A stretch of 64,000 bases of DNA from assembly GCA_020622165.1 (NCBI GenBank), contig JACNMN010000010.1, positions 117,876-181,875 of the forward strand, given 5' to 3'. This DNA is from Boseongicola sp. H5. GTDB lineage: Bacteria; Pseudomonadota; Alphaproteobacteria; Rhodobacterales; Rhodobacteraceae. Made by a program: the position numbers and the translations under genes. Below the pieces are notes generated by a model. It searched no databases. It was given only the letters and a program-made list of their open reading frames with translations, and was not told where the DNA came from. Shown piece by piece: positions 48,012-57,696 of the stretch (position 1 is its first letter; every line of letters starts with the position of its first letter).

Positions 48012-48162
48012 TGAGCGCGTGGCCTAGGTCGAAGAGGCATTTTGGCGGCAAGGTCCGGCAAAATGCCTCTTCGACCTAGGCCACGAGCCCCTTCAAACCA
48101 AACCTGAACAACGGCTCGCCGAAACAGCGAACAAGCTGAACGCGATACCAACTCGCGCATCA
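48012..48162 (-). ncRNA. Candidate retron msr-msd RNA
   Basis: The spacer between the small DNA-binding gene and the RT start contains two stem-loops in the order expected for msr then msd on the minus strand. The first pairs CGAGCC (48118-48113) with GGCTCG (48089-48084), with an inner TTCA/TGAA stem. The second is a perfect 25-bp stem (48019-48043 with 48060-48084) around a 16-base loop, the msd-type long hairpin. The best a1/a2 pair I find is TGATGCGCG (48162-48154) with CGCGCTCA (48019-48012), eight pairs and a bulge, which is short. The exact ends and the branching G are not determined. Confidence 0.7.
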
Positions 48163-48471
48163 CTTGTACCTCCGACGCTGGGCCTTCATCAAGAACAAAC
48201 GCCGGTTGTCGATCGAGCGCTCGAGGCCCTCTCGCCGCACCAGATGTCGTGCTTTTGGAGCCGTGAAGTAGACTCCGCGACGAACTTGTATGACCAACGC
48301 ACGTTCGCGAGCGGTTTCATGTGCCGCCCGAAGATGTCCCGCGTCTACAAGCATTTTGGCGTAGTCAGGGTTGAGAAGCTGATGCGAGCTAGCTTCGATA
48401 TCCTGGATTCGCGCAGGCTGAATGACGGCGAGAATTGAGAAGTAGGCGAAAAGAGGGTCAATCTTCTTCAT
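48160..48471 (-). CDS. Small retron-associated DNA-binding candidate (winged-helix-like)
   Basis: A 103-residue basic protein. Its ATG overlaps the stop of the deoxyribosyltransferase-like gene (ATGA), and its stop abuts the RNA-like segment. MKKIDPLFAYFSILAVIQPARIQDIEAS reads as a helix-turn-helix start, and ALVIQVRRGVYFTAPKARHLVRREGLERS as a wing with a recognition helix. Type II retrons are known to pair a deoxyribosyltransferase-like effector with an HTH protein or domain, which is the reason for this call. I see no unambiguous HTH signature. Confidence 0.65.
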   Translation of the reverse strand: MKKIDPLFAYFSILAVIQPARIQDIEASSHQLLNPDYAKMLVDAGHLRAAHETARERALVIQVRRGVYFTAPKARHLVRREGLERSIDNRRLFLMKAQRRRYK

Positions 48472-49070
48472 GGAGCCAGCAACTTGTTTTCGGTCACTCT
48501 GTGGCCTTGATCGACGATGAATTCTTTTATGGATGTCCAGCATGTATCGTGTTCATCATAGTCGATGAACAAAACTTGAGCCCCCTTCTTCTTCGCCGCA
48601 GGAATTGGCCCCGAATTAAAATAGTTTAGGCCATCTTTCTCGTGTTTCTTATCTACCACAATCAGCATCTTTCTGCAGACATCATCGTAAAGCGCAAAAG
48701 CACCAAGTTCCAAGAAGGAACCAGGGCTGCTAGGAAGCATGATGATCGCATCGGTTGAGTTCCTCGCGTGCATCAGTTCAGCTGTCGCAGCGTTGTTTCG
48801 GGCTCCTAGAAGCCCTGCCGCTGCATCAACCAGCTTTTGGTACTCCCCCATTGTCACAATCCAACCGAAATCAGTTAGCTTATGGTAGAGCGCGTATCTA
48901 AGGCGCTTGGCTTTGTTCTTTTCGCCGCGGCCTGGTTTCCGCCCAGTGGTCTCAATGTATGGTCCTGCGAGAAATACCTTGAATTGAAGCCCTGCGGCCG
49001 TTGCCGCATTCTGGAACGCTTCTTGATCCAGCATCATGAGCGTGCGCGCGGGTGGTTTGTTTACAGTCAC
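48468..49070 (-). CDS. Nucleoside deoxyribosyltransferase-like retron effector
   Basis: A 200-residue protein with the NDT/SLOG-type Rossmann-like fold: KVFLAGPYIE (31-40), STDAIIMLPSSPGSFLELGAFALYDD (105-130, with the nucleophile-position Glu121) and late VLFIDYDEHD. In type II retrons (e.g. Ec86) such proteins are toxic effectors held by the RT-msDNA complex and acting on nucleotides. GTG at 49070, nine bases after GGAGAG, is chosen; ATGs at 49085 and 49037 are possible. First gene of the operon reading into the small DNA-binding gene, the RNA segment and the RT. Confidence 0.75.
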   Translation of the reverse strand: MTVNKPPARTLMMLDQEAFQNAATAAGLQFKVFLAGPYIETTGRKPGRGEKNKAKRLRYALYHKLTDFGWIVTMGEYQKLVDAAAGLLGARNNAATAELMHARNSTDAIIMLPSSPGSFLELGAFALYDDVCRKMLIVVDKKHEKDGLNYFNSGPIPAAKKKGAQVLFIDYDEHDTCWTSIKEFIVDQGHRVTENKLLAP

Positions 49071-49445
49071 GCCCCGTCTCTCCATTGGCCAACAGGCCGA
49101 GCTTAGCCCTTGTTGTCCTTCGAAAACAAGCGATTGCACGCGACATCCGATAGCTTTCCAATGAAAGGTTGAGTGCTTCGTCTCGCATCAATAATCCGCT
49201 AGACTAAGTTAGGCTGCTGCCAGCAACAGATGCCGGTTCGGTGCCGCTGCGCAGCAGCAAAATGAGTGCTGGCGACTGGCCGCTTCGGGTCGGTAACTCT
49301 CTCCGGCGTGTTCCGACCGCCTTCCGCTTGGTAGTTGATTGGTTTTCTTGTTGTACTTCCCGGTCCAGCGAAACTTGAGGGTGGCTGACCTCCTGATGTC
49401 TTGCTGGGAAAATCAGCCGAGAACAGCATCAGCTTCCACGAATGC
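49071..49445. other. Gap between retron and helicase genes
   Basis: No supportable gene. It should hold the promoter of the retron operon on the minus strand and the end of the helicase transcript; I could not pick out a convincing promoter or terminator. Confidence 0.5.
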
Positions 49446-52400
49446 CTAGCTCATAGGCTCGAACACAAGCTCAGGCAGAACCACGCTCCATGCGTCCTGC
49501 TTTAGCTGTGCCTGATATTCCTCCGACGAGTCCTCTCGGAAACGCGTCGTGATCGCGTGGACGTTCCCGCGAATGAAACTTCTACCTTCAGGTGGCCGAT
49601 ATTTCTTGGCGAGCCTACAGACTGGCACTCCTGCAGTGTTCGTGATGATCCAGCTCTCGCCACGTTGAACGAGCAGTGACGGATCATCCGGCTTTAGCTG
49701 TTCGATCGCGCTGAGAGACGCGTGGCCCGGAGCCAACCGACCGGCAAAGCCGAGGTCAACCTCTGAAGGGTCCAAGGTTTGATATACCTTCCGACACTCC
49801 GACACATCGAGTGTGTCACGCGACCGTCCTCTGATCATGAAGGCATGGTCATTTAAGCCGCCAAGGATCGGGTGCGTGTTGGCCATCGTCATGAGGGCCA
49901 GGCTGTGCCGGGCTCTTGTCATGGCCACGTACAAGAGCCGGCGCGCGGCGTCTCGATCCTCCCCCTTTGATCGCTTTTCCCAAGCGCCGTCGAGAACAAC
50001 GACATGGTCAAACTCGAGACCCTTCGCGCGATGCGCGGAAAGCAACATGAGGCCGGTTTGGCGCTTTCGGATGTCACGCCCCCATTCGGCAAGCCACTCG
50101 AGAACGTCTTTTCGGTCCGTTTCGCGATCGCCTACGTCCTGCACGAAGTCTTCGACGCCTTCCCGCAGCACAGACCACCATGGGCCTTCTGACTGTCGAT
50201 CCATCCACTTCGCCAGGTCTGAGACCGCGAGCCCGGATCGCTCTCGAGTTCGTAGCCAATTGACCAGCGTCTGCGTTTCTCGCAGCCGCCAAAAATTCGG
50301 GGCATCTGCATTCGCAGCTTGGACGGGAATGCCACGTGCCTCGCAGTAGCTGCGGACAGGCTGAAGGTAGCTCCATTCACGCGCTATGATTGCGGTCTTC
50401 GCCCAGTCCCACTCCGACACGATCTTGGACAATCGCTCCAATTCCTCGACGGCAAGAACGGCCTGGCTGAATTGATCGCCTGCATCCTTGATAACTTGGA
50501 CGCGACCGCGGCCGACACTGTCGAGACGTTCCAACTCACCGCCAGCACGATTATCTTTGCGGGCACGATTGACCGTAATGTCGTGACCCGCCTTCATGCG
50601 CTCGGCTGCAAGGTCGATCACCTGGTTTGCAGCGCGGATGATGTTGGCCGTTGACCGGTAGTTCTCGATCATATGGCTGGGCTGGGCCTTGTAGTCCTCC
50701 TCGAAGCGGCGAATGAAGGCCACGGATGCGCCCGCAAAGGCGTAGATATTCTGGTCGTCGTCACCGACCGCAAAAAGGCTCAGTCTGCGATCTTCGTCTT
50801 CGACCGAGCGCCCTGCAACCGCAGCGATCAGTTCGTATTCGTCTGGTCCGATGTCCTGATACTCATCGACCAGGATCCAACGATAGCCTTCGATGAGGGT
50901 CTCTCGTTGGGCCTCGGCCTCGTCGCGCGACAGCCCTTCCCCTTTCAAAAGGGCAACAGCCTGGGCCATGATCCGGTCGAAGTCGACGCTTTGGACCTTC
51001 TCGGCGCGTTTCGCGAAGCTGGCACCGATCATGCGCATCGCAAGACCATGGCAAGTGGAGATGGTAACGCCGCGCGCATCGTCACCGATCAGATCGAACA
51101 GGCGACGCCGGATTTCAGTGGCGGCATGGCGGTTGTAGACCAAGGCCAGAATGCCCCGTGGGTTCTCGCGCTTTACCCGGATCAGGTAGGCGATGCGGTG
51201 GACAAGAACACGGGTCTTGCCCGAGCCGGGGCCCGCAAGGACCAGCACGTTGGTTTGTTCACGCTCGTCCGCGACGATCCGCGTCTGCGTGGTATTTCCC
51301 AAGGACTCTGCGATTGTCCGCCATGACTCTGGCGTTGTCTGACGGCGAAGCTCCGCGCTTCTTCCCGGCAGCCACTTCTGAACGAAGCTATCACGGTCGA
51401 GGGTGAAGTAATCCTCCGAAAGCCTTAGGGCGTCACGGACGGACTCGAGCCCCCTTTCAGCGTAGGCGGCCATGATATGGGTCTGCAGGACTTGCTCCTG
51501 ATAGTGCAGCTTCAATGGCTCGAAATCGGATTCCGTGAAGGGCTGGGGGCCGGGCGCCAAGTGGATCGTCATGGCTGGCCGGAAAATCGTCAGGCCCTTT
51601 CCGAGTGTGACGACGCCCTGTTCATGGAGCCAGAGCAGCGCGCGGTCGAGGAGCTTCGTCGGATCATTGACCGCGCTCGAAAGCTCGAAGTCGCTAGTGA
51701 GCGCTGCCATCATCTTGCCCAGTGTCGTTTCGACCTGGATATCCTTGCCACGCGCTCGGTCGGGTGCCTCCTGCTGCAGTGTCGTCAAGAGGACCCGGCC
51801 CGCGAGACGGCGGAGCTGGGCCGTCACGGACAGGGCCTGCCAGTTGCGTTGAAGGCGCAGTGACAGGTGCTCCCGGTCGAGCTTGCGGACATGAAGGCTG
51901 CCGATCCCCTCGCTTTCGTCTCGGCCGTCCCGCGCAATGCCACGAACAAGCTTATCCACGATGTCTGGGCGCACTGTTGGATGCCCGGCGTCTCTCAATT
52001 CCTGCGAAAGAAGCTTGAGGTTCAGGGTCGAGCTTGCCCCCAGCTCAAGGTCCGGGGCCAATTCCCGAAGCTTGTCGATAAGGTCCTTTTCGAGGCTGTT
52101 CGCCTCCAACAGGCGCTTCTGCGAAGAGTCCTCCACGCCAAGATGCACGAAAATGGTGATCGCAGTATCGTTCGACGCGATGCCTAGCGCCTCAAGATCA
52201 TTCAGCGCCTTGCGCATCTGACCCGACGAAAAACCCGAGATGCCACAGAGCTCATCCGTCGAGATCCCCTGGTCCGGCGGCGCATCGATCAGGCTTCGAA
52301 CCAAGGCACGAAGCCTGAGCCGATAGCCCTCCGTCATATTTGCCTTGGCGATGATGCTGTCCGCTTCGGCGAAGGTCCGGATGCGAAGCGACGACGGATA

Positions 52401-54578
52401 CACCCGAACGCGGTTTTCCTCTCTTCGCAGCAGCACAGCTTCTTCCAGCCAGGACACGGCTGCCTTCACCCTTGTGTCGTCGGTAGCGGAGTCGCGCTGG
52501 AAATCGAGGTCCTGTTCCTCGCGCACGATCTCTCCGGCGGTCGCGACCACCTCGCCCTTCTGCTTCGTTCGCCTGTCGAGACGGCGCAGGGCCTTGAGAA
52601 TTGCACCGATCTCCCTCCGTTCCAGCCGGGAGCGCGCCGAAAGGCTGAACTGGCGCTCGATGTCGTCACGGCTGAAGAGGAGAATGCACCGGGCATGATC
52701 CCGATCGCGACCGGCCCGTCCCGCTTCTTGCAGATAGTTCTCCAGCGAGCCCGGGATGTCGGCATGGACTACGAGCCGGATATCCGGCTTGTCGATCCCC
52801 ATGCCGAAGGCATTCGTGGCGGCGATCACGCGCAGTTCGCCAGCAGCAAATGCCATCTGCACGTCTCGTTTCTGCTCAGGGCTGAGACCAGCGTGATAAT
52901 GGGCCGCGGCAAAACCGCGTTCCTTCAGAAAGGCTGCCACACGCTCAGTTGCCGACCGCGTGGAACAATAAACGATGGCGCCCGACGTTCCGTGCCGCGG
53001 AAGGGCCTCCTTGATGATCCGGACCACGTCACCAAGCTTCTTGCCCTTGTCCGTCGGCACAATCTCGAAAGACAGGTTCTCGCGAACGGCACCCCCGTCG
53101 AGAAGGGCTAGTTCAGTCGCTAGTCGATCTCGGAAATGGTCAGTGATGTCGCGGACTACATCGGGTTTCGCAGTCGCCGTTAGGCAGATAATCGGCGCTG
53201 GCTCTTCGCCTCCGGAATACTCTTTGATGAAGCGCCCGACATACCGGTAGTCGGGGCGGAAATCGTGCCCCCACTTGGAGACGCAATGCGCTTCATCGAG
53301 CACCCAGTAGCCGACCTCCCTTTGACTGAGAACCGAACGGACTGAAGGGCTGCGAAGCTGCTCGGGCGAGATTAGCAGTATCGCCGCATCGCCAAGACGC
53401 ACCTGGTTCAGGGCATCCTGCCGTTCCGGCATGGAGAGCATGCCGTTGATCGTGACGCAGGACGTGATCCCTTGCCGTCGCATCCCTTCAACCTGATCTG
53501 CCATAAGGGCAACAAGAGGCGAAATGACGACCGTGAGGGCACCCGTTTTGGTAAACTGTGACAAGGCCGGCAGCTGGTAACAAACTGACTTGCCCGTTCC
53601 CGTAGGCAGAATGCCGAGAACTGGGGTCTTCGCCATTGCCGCACCGACGATTGTCTCTTGCAGGGGGCAGCCATCGGGTCCGACAGGGTTCGGGCGGAAC
53701 TCATTGAATCCGAACCAATGCTTGAGCAGAGCCGTGGGGTCATTCTGCGACTGACACCAGCCACAATCGGGATCGGTGCAGGGCGTGTCTCGCAAGCGCC
53801 TCACCAGGCGGCTCGCCTCTGGGAACTGGTGCCGCACCCAGGGCGGCATTACGGAGTCGCCGCCGGCGACGGAGATCCAGGCCAGCGCATAGGCCAGCGG
53901 CCAGCCATTTCGTTCTGCCTCGGGGATGACCGTTTCGATCTGATGACTACAGGCAGCGCCGTGTAGAAGTCCGCGAATGGCCGATTGCGCCTCTGCGGGA
54001 CCCGGCCGGGGGGCACCGCGTACGAACTCAAAGACGGCGTTGAAGCCCGCGTGATCGCTTCGGGTCGTCGTCAGGTAGTGATATGCGCGGGTCGTTTCAG
54101 GATCGGCATGATCGATGTCACTCAGTGCCCTGATCTGATTGTCGAGAACGGTCAGCACCAGTTCGGCATCAAGACGCGGATCGTTGACATGGCCTGCCTG
54201 CAGGCGGCCATCCTGATAGTGTTTGACCAGGCTGTGGTATGGATTGCGAGGGAAAGCGAGCGGGTTGAGCCAAAGCGTGTCGATGATTGGTTTCTTTAGA
54301 AGCCGGAGATCAACCTTGGTATTTTCGAGGTGTTTTGCGTCGAAGTGAATGAAATTGTGCCCGAGAAGGAAGTCGGCCTGTTGCGCGAAATCATCGAGTC
54401 TTGAGAGGGCTTCAATTAGGTTACCACGCTTGAATTCGACGGCCTCTTCCGTTCCATGTCGGACACCCGCAAAACTCTGAATGTGGTTTGTCTTGGGATC
54501 GATCTCGAGATCGATGGACACACATCGATTGAGGAGCGCGATTGCGTGCGCAGCTTCTGGATGTAGCCCGTCCTCCAA
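49446..54578 (-). CDS. Exonuclease-RecQ-UvrD fusion helicase
   Basis: A 1710-residue multidomain protein. Residues 1-150 are a DnaQ/DEDD-type exonuclease (Asp23, Glu25 in SIDLEID; Asp80 in HNFIHFD; Asp137 in NDPRLDAEL, with Asn where DEDDh enzymes have His). A CxxC pair is at 267-275. A RecQ-type SF2 helicase follows (Walker A LPTGTGKS with Lys330, DEAH 429-432, GMGIDKPDIR, QEAGRAGRD), then a winged-helix-rich middle, then a UvrD-type SF1 helicase from about 1090 (AGPGSGKT, LVDEYQDIGPDE, VGDDDQNIYAF, SAHRAKGLEFDHVVVLDG). Two opposite-class motors with a nuclease suggest end processing or defence against foreign DNA; the role is unproven. Confidence 0.88.
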   Translation of the reverse strand: MEDGLHPEAAHAIALLNRCVSIDLEIDPKTNHIQSFAGVRHGTEEAVEFKRGNLIEALSRLDDFAQQADFLLGHNFIHFDAKHLENTKVDLRLLKKPIIDTLWLNPLAFPRNPYHSLVKHYQDGRLQAGHVNDPRLDAELVLTVLDNQIRALSDIDHADPETTRAYHYLTTTRSDHAGFNAVFEFVRGAPRPGPAEAQSAIRGLLHGAACSHQIETVIPEAERNGWPLAYALAWISVAGGDSVMPPWVRHQFPEASRLVRRLRDTPCTDPDCGWCQSQNDPTALLKHWFGFNEFRPNPVGPDGCPLQETIVGAAMAKTPVLGILPTGTGKSVCYQLPALSQFTKTGALTVVISPLVALMADQVEGMRRQGITSCVTINGMLSMPERQDALNQVRLGDAAILLISPEQLRSPSVRSVLSQREVGYWVLDEAHCVSKWGHDFRPDYRYVGRFIKEYSGGEEPAPIICLTATAKPDVVRDITDHFRDRLATELALLDGGAVRENLSFEIVPTDKGKKLGDVVRIIKEALPRHGTSGAIVYCSTRSATERVAAFLKERGFAAAHYHAGLSPEQKRDVQMAFAAGELRVIAATNAFGMGIDKPDIRLVVHADIPGSLENYLQEAGRAGRDRDHARCILLFSRDDIERQFSLSARSRLERREIGAILKALRRLDRRTKQKGEVVATAGEIVREEQDLDFQRDSATDDTRVKAAVSWLEEAVLLRREENRVRVYPSSLRIRTFAEADSIIAKANMTEGYRLRLRALVRSLIDAPPDQGISTDELCGISGFSSGQMRKALNDLEALGIASNDTAITIFVHLGVEDSSQKRLLEANSLEKDLIDKLRELAPDLELGASSTLNLKLLSQELRDAGHPTVRPDIVDKLVRGIARDGRDESEGIGSLHVRKLDREHLSLRLQRNWQALSVTAQLRRLAGRVLLTTLQQEAPDRARGKDIQVETTLGKMMAALTSDFELSSAVNDPTKLLDRALLWLHEQGVVTLGKGLTIFRPAMTIHLAPGPQPFTESDFEPLKLHYQEQVLQTHIMAAYAERGLESVRDALRLSEDYFTLDRDSFVQKWLPGRSAELRRQTTPESWRTIAESLGNTTQTRIVADEREQTNVLVLAGPGSGKTRVLVHRIAYLIRVKRENPRGILALVYNRHAATEIRRRLFDLIGDDARGVTISTCHGLAMRMIGASFAKRAEKVQSVDFDRIMAQAVALLKGEGLSRDEAEAQRETLIEGYRWILVDEYQDIGPDEYELIAAVAGRSVEDEDRRLSLFAVGDDDQNIYAFAGASVAFIRRFEEDYKAQPSHMIENYRSTANIIRAANQVIDLAAERMKAGHDITVNRARKDNRAGGELERLDSVGRGRVQVIKDAGDQFSQAVLAVEELERLSKIVSEWDWAKTAIIAREWSYLQPVRSYCEARGIPVQAANADAPNFWRLRETQTLVNWLRTRERSGLAVSDLAKWMDRQSEGPWWSVLREGVEDFVQDVGDRETDRKDVLEWLAEWGRDIRKRQTGLMLLSAHRAKGLEFDHVVVLDGAWEKRSKGEDRDAARRLLYVAMTRARHSLALMTMANTHPILGGLNDHAFMIRGRSRDTLDVSECRKVYQTLDPSEVDLGFAGRLAPGHASLSAIEQLKPDDPSLLVQRGESWIITNTAGVPVCRLAKKYRPPEGRSFIRGNVHAITTRFREDSSEEYQAQLKQDAWSVVLPELVFEPMS

Positions 54579-54728
54579 GTACCCGTCCCGTTATGCCTTC
54601 GCCCCAGGTCAGGTTATCCATTCCAAATCTGGAAAATCAAAGGCAAAGGGCTGACGTTTCAAATACTTCCTTTGCCTGTGGCTCGCTGAACCACTCTTGC
54701 TGGAGCGGCGCATCTCGCGCGAAATGGT

Positions 54729-57572
54729 TCAACCTGGGATGCCCAGCTCGGCCCAGAGCTCTTCAGGTGCCGGCGAAGTCAGGTCCCAAAGCACCTCGAT
54801 TGGCTTCTCACCCTGCCATCCGGCGAACCTGGGTTGCCCGCAGTAGATGAATGGGTTGACCTTGCCGTTCACTTTTTTCCCGCGGCGGATGAACAGGTGG
54901 ACCTCATGGCCTTCCTTTCCGCTGATGACCCGGCCATGCTTGCTGTCCTGCCGCGTCTGATTCTGGCTGAACCATTTCAGTCGTGACGGGCTGACAAACG
55001 CGTTTTCGTAGGTCAGGTCCTGGGTCGAGACATTGGCCAGAAGGATCATGATCTTCTTTTCGGGCAGTGCCTTCATCCCGGTGCGCCAGACGTTTTGCTT
55101 GTATTCTTCCCCAAAGAACTCAGCGATGTCCGGCACATAGTAGCGCTGCCAAAGCGCCAGTTCTTTCGGTTTGCCGACAAAGGTCGCGGATGCCTCGGCG
55201 GCCTCGCGAACGATGGGCGTTTCCGCCAGGCGCCATTCGACCAACTCGCGCACAAGCGGTTCCAGCTCCCCGGAAGCGTCAGGTCGCGCCAGCCGAAAGC
55301 CGTCGCTGCCCTGCGCCAGGTGCGGGTTGAAGGCCAGCTCTGACGCGCCATCGCTCGGTTGCCGCCCGGCTACAACGTCGCGCAAACCGGTCAAGGCGGA
55401 TCGGGACAAACCCCTGGGCCGTTCCAATTCACCCAAGAGACGACCGTGAGTAGCGAAAGGACGTTCGGGCAAGGCGTCGCCCATGTCCCTTACGAAGTCA
55501 AACCAGCCGCCATGGCCCGATGTGCGGGGGTCGAATCCGTTGCGGAAGGCTTCGACAGCCGTGGGGCGGATGCCATTCCGGTCCCGGAAGTCGACATAGA
55601 AGGCTTCGAGCTCCGCCGCGCCTTCCTTCGGGCGGAGGAGATTGCGCAAGATGTCGATGACCTCTAGCTCATAGGTGATCTCGCAGCCCTTCGGCATCTG
55701 GAATTCACCGGCCTGAAGCGCCTCGAGTTTGGTCGAGATCGAACGATCCCCCGCGCCGGCCTGCAGAAGGGTGGCAACCTTCGTCAGGAAGCTGCGATGG
55801 TTGCCGATATAGTCGATCACCTGCAGAACCTTGCCCTCGACGCGGCGCAGACCACGGCCGAGTTGCTGCAGCCAAATGATCGCGCTTTCAGTCGGGCGCA
55901 GCATTAGCACGGTGCCGATCTCGGGCACGTCCACGCCTTCGTTGAACATGTCGACTGCGAAGAGGATGTCGATCTCGCCGCGACCGAGCGCTGCCAGGGA
56001 GCTCGAGCGCGGAGCGGAGCTTTGGCCCGAATGGACCGCGACTGCGTTCAACCCGGCGGCGCGAAAGTAATCCGCCATGTAGTCGGCGTGGCGCATAGAA
56101 CAGCAAAAGCCGATCGCGGGGCCGGTTGCGCGTTTGCGGTACTGATCCAGCGCGTTTAAGGCCCGCGCCTCGGTGGCAAGTGCGGCGTCCAGCGCGGTGG
56201 GGTCGAACTGGCCGGAGCGCCAGGGGATCTGTGCGTAGTCCACGTCATCCGGCACGCCGAAATAGTGGAAGGGCGACAGATGTCCCGCGTTGATCCCGCG
56301 AAACAGGTCGCATTCGTAGACGAGGTTTTCGCCGCAAAGGCCAAGCAAGTCGGCGCCGTCCGTCCGGTCTGGCGTCGCGGTCAGACCCAACAGGAAGCCG
56401 GGCGTGAAATGCTCGATCAGGTTCTGATAGGTGCGGGCGGCGGCATGGTGGAATTCATCAACCACGATATAGTCGAAATGGTCTCGGTCGAACTGGCGCA
56501 AGTGACCGACGCGGCCCAGTGTCTGAACCGAGGCGAAGAGGATTTCTGAATCTGCCTCCTTCTCGGTGCCCGTGTAGCGGCCGAGCTTGGCTTCGGGGCG
56601 CACCTTGCGAAAGGCCGCCATCGCCTGGGTCAGAATTTCGTCGCGATGGGCAACGAAGAGGATTCGGCTCGCCCTGGCACGGATCGTGTCAAAGGCGGCC
56701 AGCCAGGTCTTACCCAGCCCGGTGGCCAGCACGACAAGCCCGGCGCGGTGGCCGTTCGATCGGCTTTGTGCAAGGGCCGCCAGCGCCTCCTGCTGGATCG
56801 TGTGCGGCTCGGGTGGAGGGCCTTCCTCGGCCACGACGCGGGCAGTGAACTCGGGCATTGGCCTTGCCCTGCGGCGTTTGGCATAGGCATCGATCCACGC
56901 CGCCGTCAGCGGCTTGACCTCAGGTCGCGCCAGCAGGTCCTCGAAGGCCGCTCCGACGCTGTCTGCCGCATCCTCGGAATGCAGGTTCCATTCCACACCA
57001 TCGGTCAGCGCCAATTGAGACAGGTTCGAACTGCCGACGATCGCCGCCCCACGTGCATCGGCGGCGCGGAGCAGCCAGGCCTTCGGGTGAAAGCTGAGGC
57101 CTCCCGTTTCGAACACGAAGAGCTCGGCGCCTTCCAGGTCCAGCAGGCGCGCCAACGCCGTCGGGTCGGTCGTGTCGAGATAGTCGCCCACCACGATCCT
57201 GAGCCGTCCGCCACGCGCTAGCAGCTCCCGGAACCAGGGCTCAAGCAGGGCCACGCCGCTGTCCATGGCAAAGGCAATCGCAAGGTCGACCGAGTGCGCG
57301 GTGTCCAGCCGCTCGGCGAGCAACGGCAAAAGAGGATCGCGGCCGCCGGTTGTCAGACGTGTGCCGTTCGCTTCCCGCAGGTGGAAATGGTCGTGATCGG
57401 ATGAGGCAACGAAACCAGCCGTGCCGCGGCCGAGTGCGGCGCCGACCTCGGCCAACATCGCCATCTGTTCCGGGCCGGTCAGGTCATCCCACGCGGGCAC
57501 ATGCCGAGGGGCGGGGATCAATCCGGCCTCACGGTGCATGCAGATCGGGCAGGTGAGGCGTGGGTTAGTCAC
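54729..57572 (-). CDS. HIT-like/PLD/SF2 helicase protein with DUF3427-type C terminus
   Basis: A 947-residue protein. The N terminus has CPIC (8-11) and HDHFH (60-64), the pattern of a HIT-type domain with zinc ligands. A phospholipase D-like domain follows with a single HKD-type set: FHPKAW (His162, Lys164) and GSSNLSQLAL. Then an SF2 helicase (ATGLGKTW, VVDEFHHA, GLTATPDRTD, QQLGRGLRR), and a long C-terminal region of the DUF3427 kind (from about 650). Proteins of this kind occur in defence islands as predicted restriction-like nucleases. Opens about 150 bases before the fused helicase on the same strand. Confidence 0.85.
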   Translation of the reverse strand: MTNPRLTCPICMHREAGLIPAPRHVPAWDDLTGPEQMAMLAEVGAALGRGTAGFVASSDHDHFHLREANGTRLTTGGRDPLLPLLAERLDTAHSVDLAIAFAMDSGVALLEPWFRELLARGGRLRIVVGDYLDTTDPTALARLLDLEGAELFVFETGGLSFHPKAWLLRAADARGAAIVGSSNLSQLALTDGVEWNLHSEDAADSVGAAFEDLLARPEVKPLTAAWIDAYAKRRRARPMPEFTARVVAEEGPPPEPHTIQQEALAALAQSRSNGHRAGLVVLATGLGKTWLAAFDTIRARASRILFVAHRDEILTQAMAAFRKVRPEAKLGRYTGTEKEADSEILFASVQTLGRVGHLRQFDRDHFDYIVVDEFHHAAARTYQNLIEHFTPGFLLGLTATPDRTDGADLLGLCGENLVYECDLFRGINAGHLSPFHYFGVPDDVDYAQIPWRSGQFDPTALDAALATEARALNALDQYRKRATGPAIGFCCSMRHADYMADYFRAAGLNAVAVHSGQSSAPRSSSLAALGRGEIDILFAVDMFNEGVDVPEIGTVLMLRPTESAIIWLQQLGRGLRRVEGKVLQVIDYIGNHRSFLTKVATLLQAGAGDRSISTKLEALQAGEFQMPKGCEITYELEVIDILRNLLRPKEGAAELEAFYVDFRDRNGIRPTAVEAFRNGFDPRTSGHGGWFDFVRDMGDALPERPFATHGRLLGELERPRGLSRSALTGLRDVVAGRQPSDGASELAFNPHLAQGSDGFRLARPDASGELEPLVRELVEWRLAETPIVREAAEASATFVGKPKELALWQRYYVPDIAEFFGEEYKQNVWRTGMKALPEKKIMILLANVSTQDLTYENAFVSPSRLKWFSQNQTRQDSKHGRVISGKEGHEVHLFIRRGKKVNGKVNPFIYCGQPRFAGWQGEKPIEVLWDLTSPAPEELWAELGIPG

Positions 57573-57696
57573 ACTCGTCCAGATTGATCTTTTCTACTGA
57601 AGCCATTGGTAAGGATCGCCGCTGGCATGTCCAGGCAATCGGGCGATGCGGCACCGGTTCGATCGGTGACTTTCGGCCTCAACCATCCTCGGAAAA

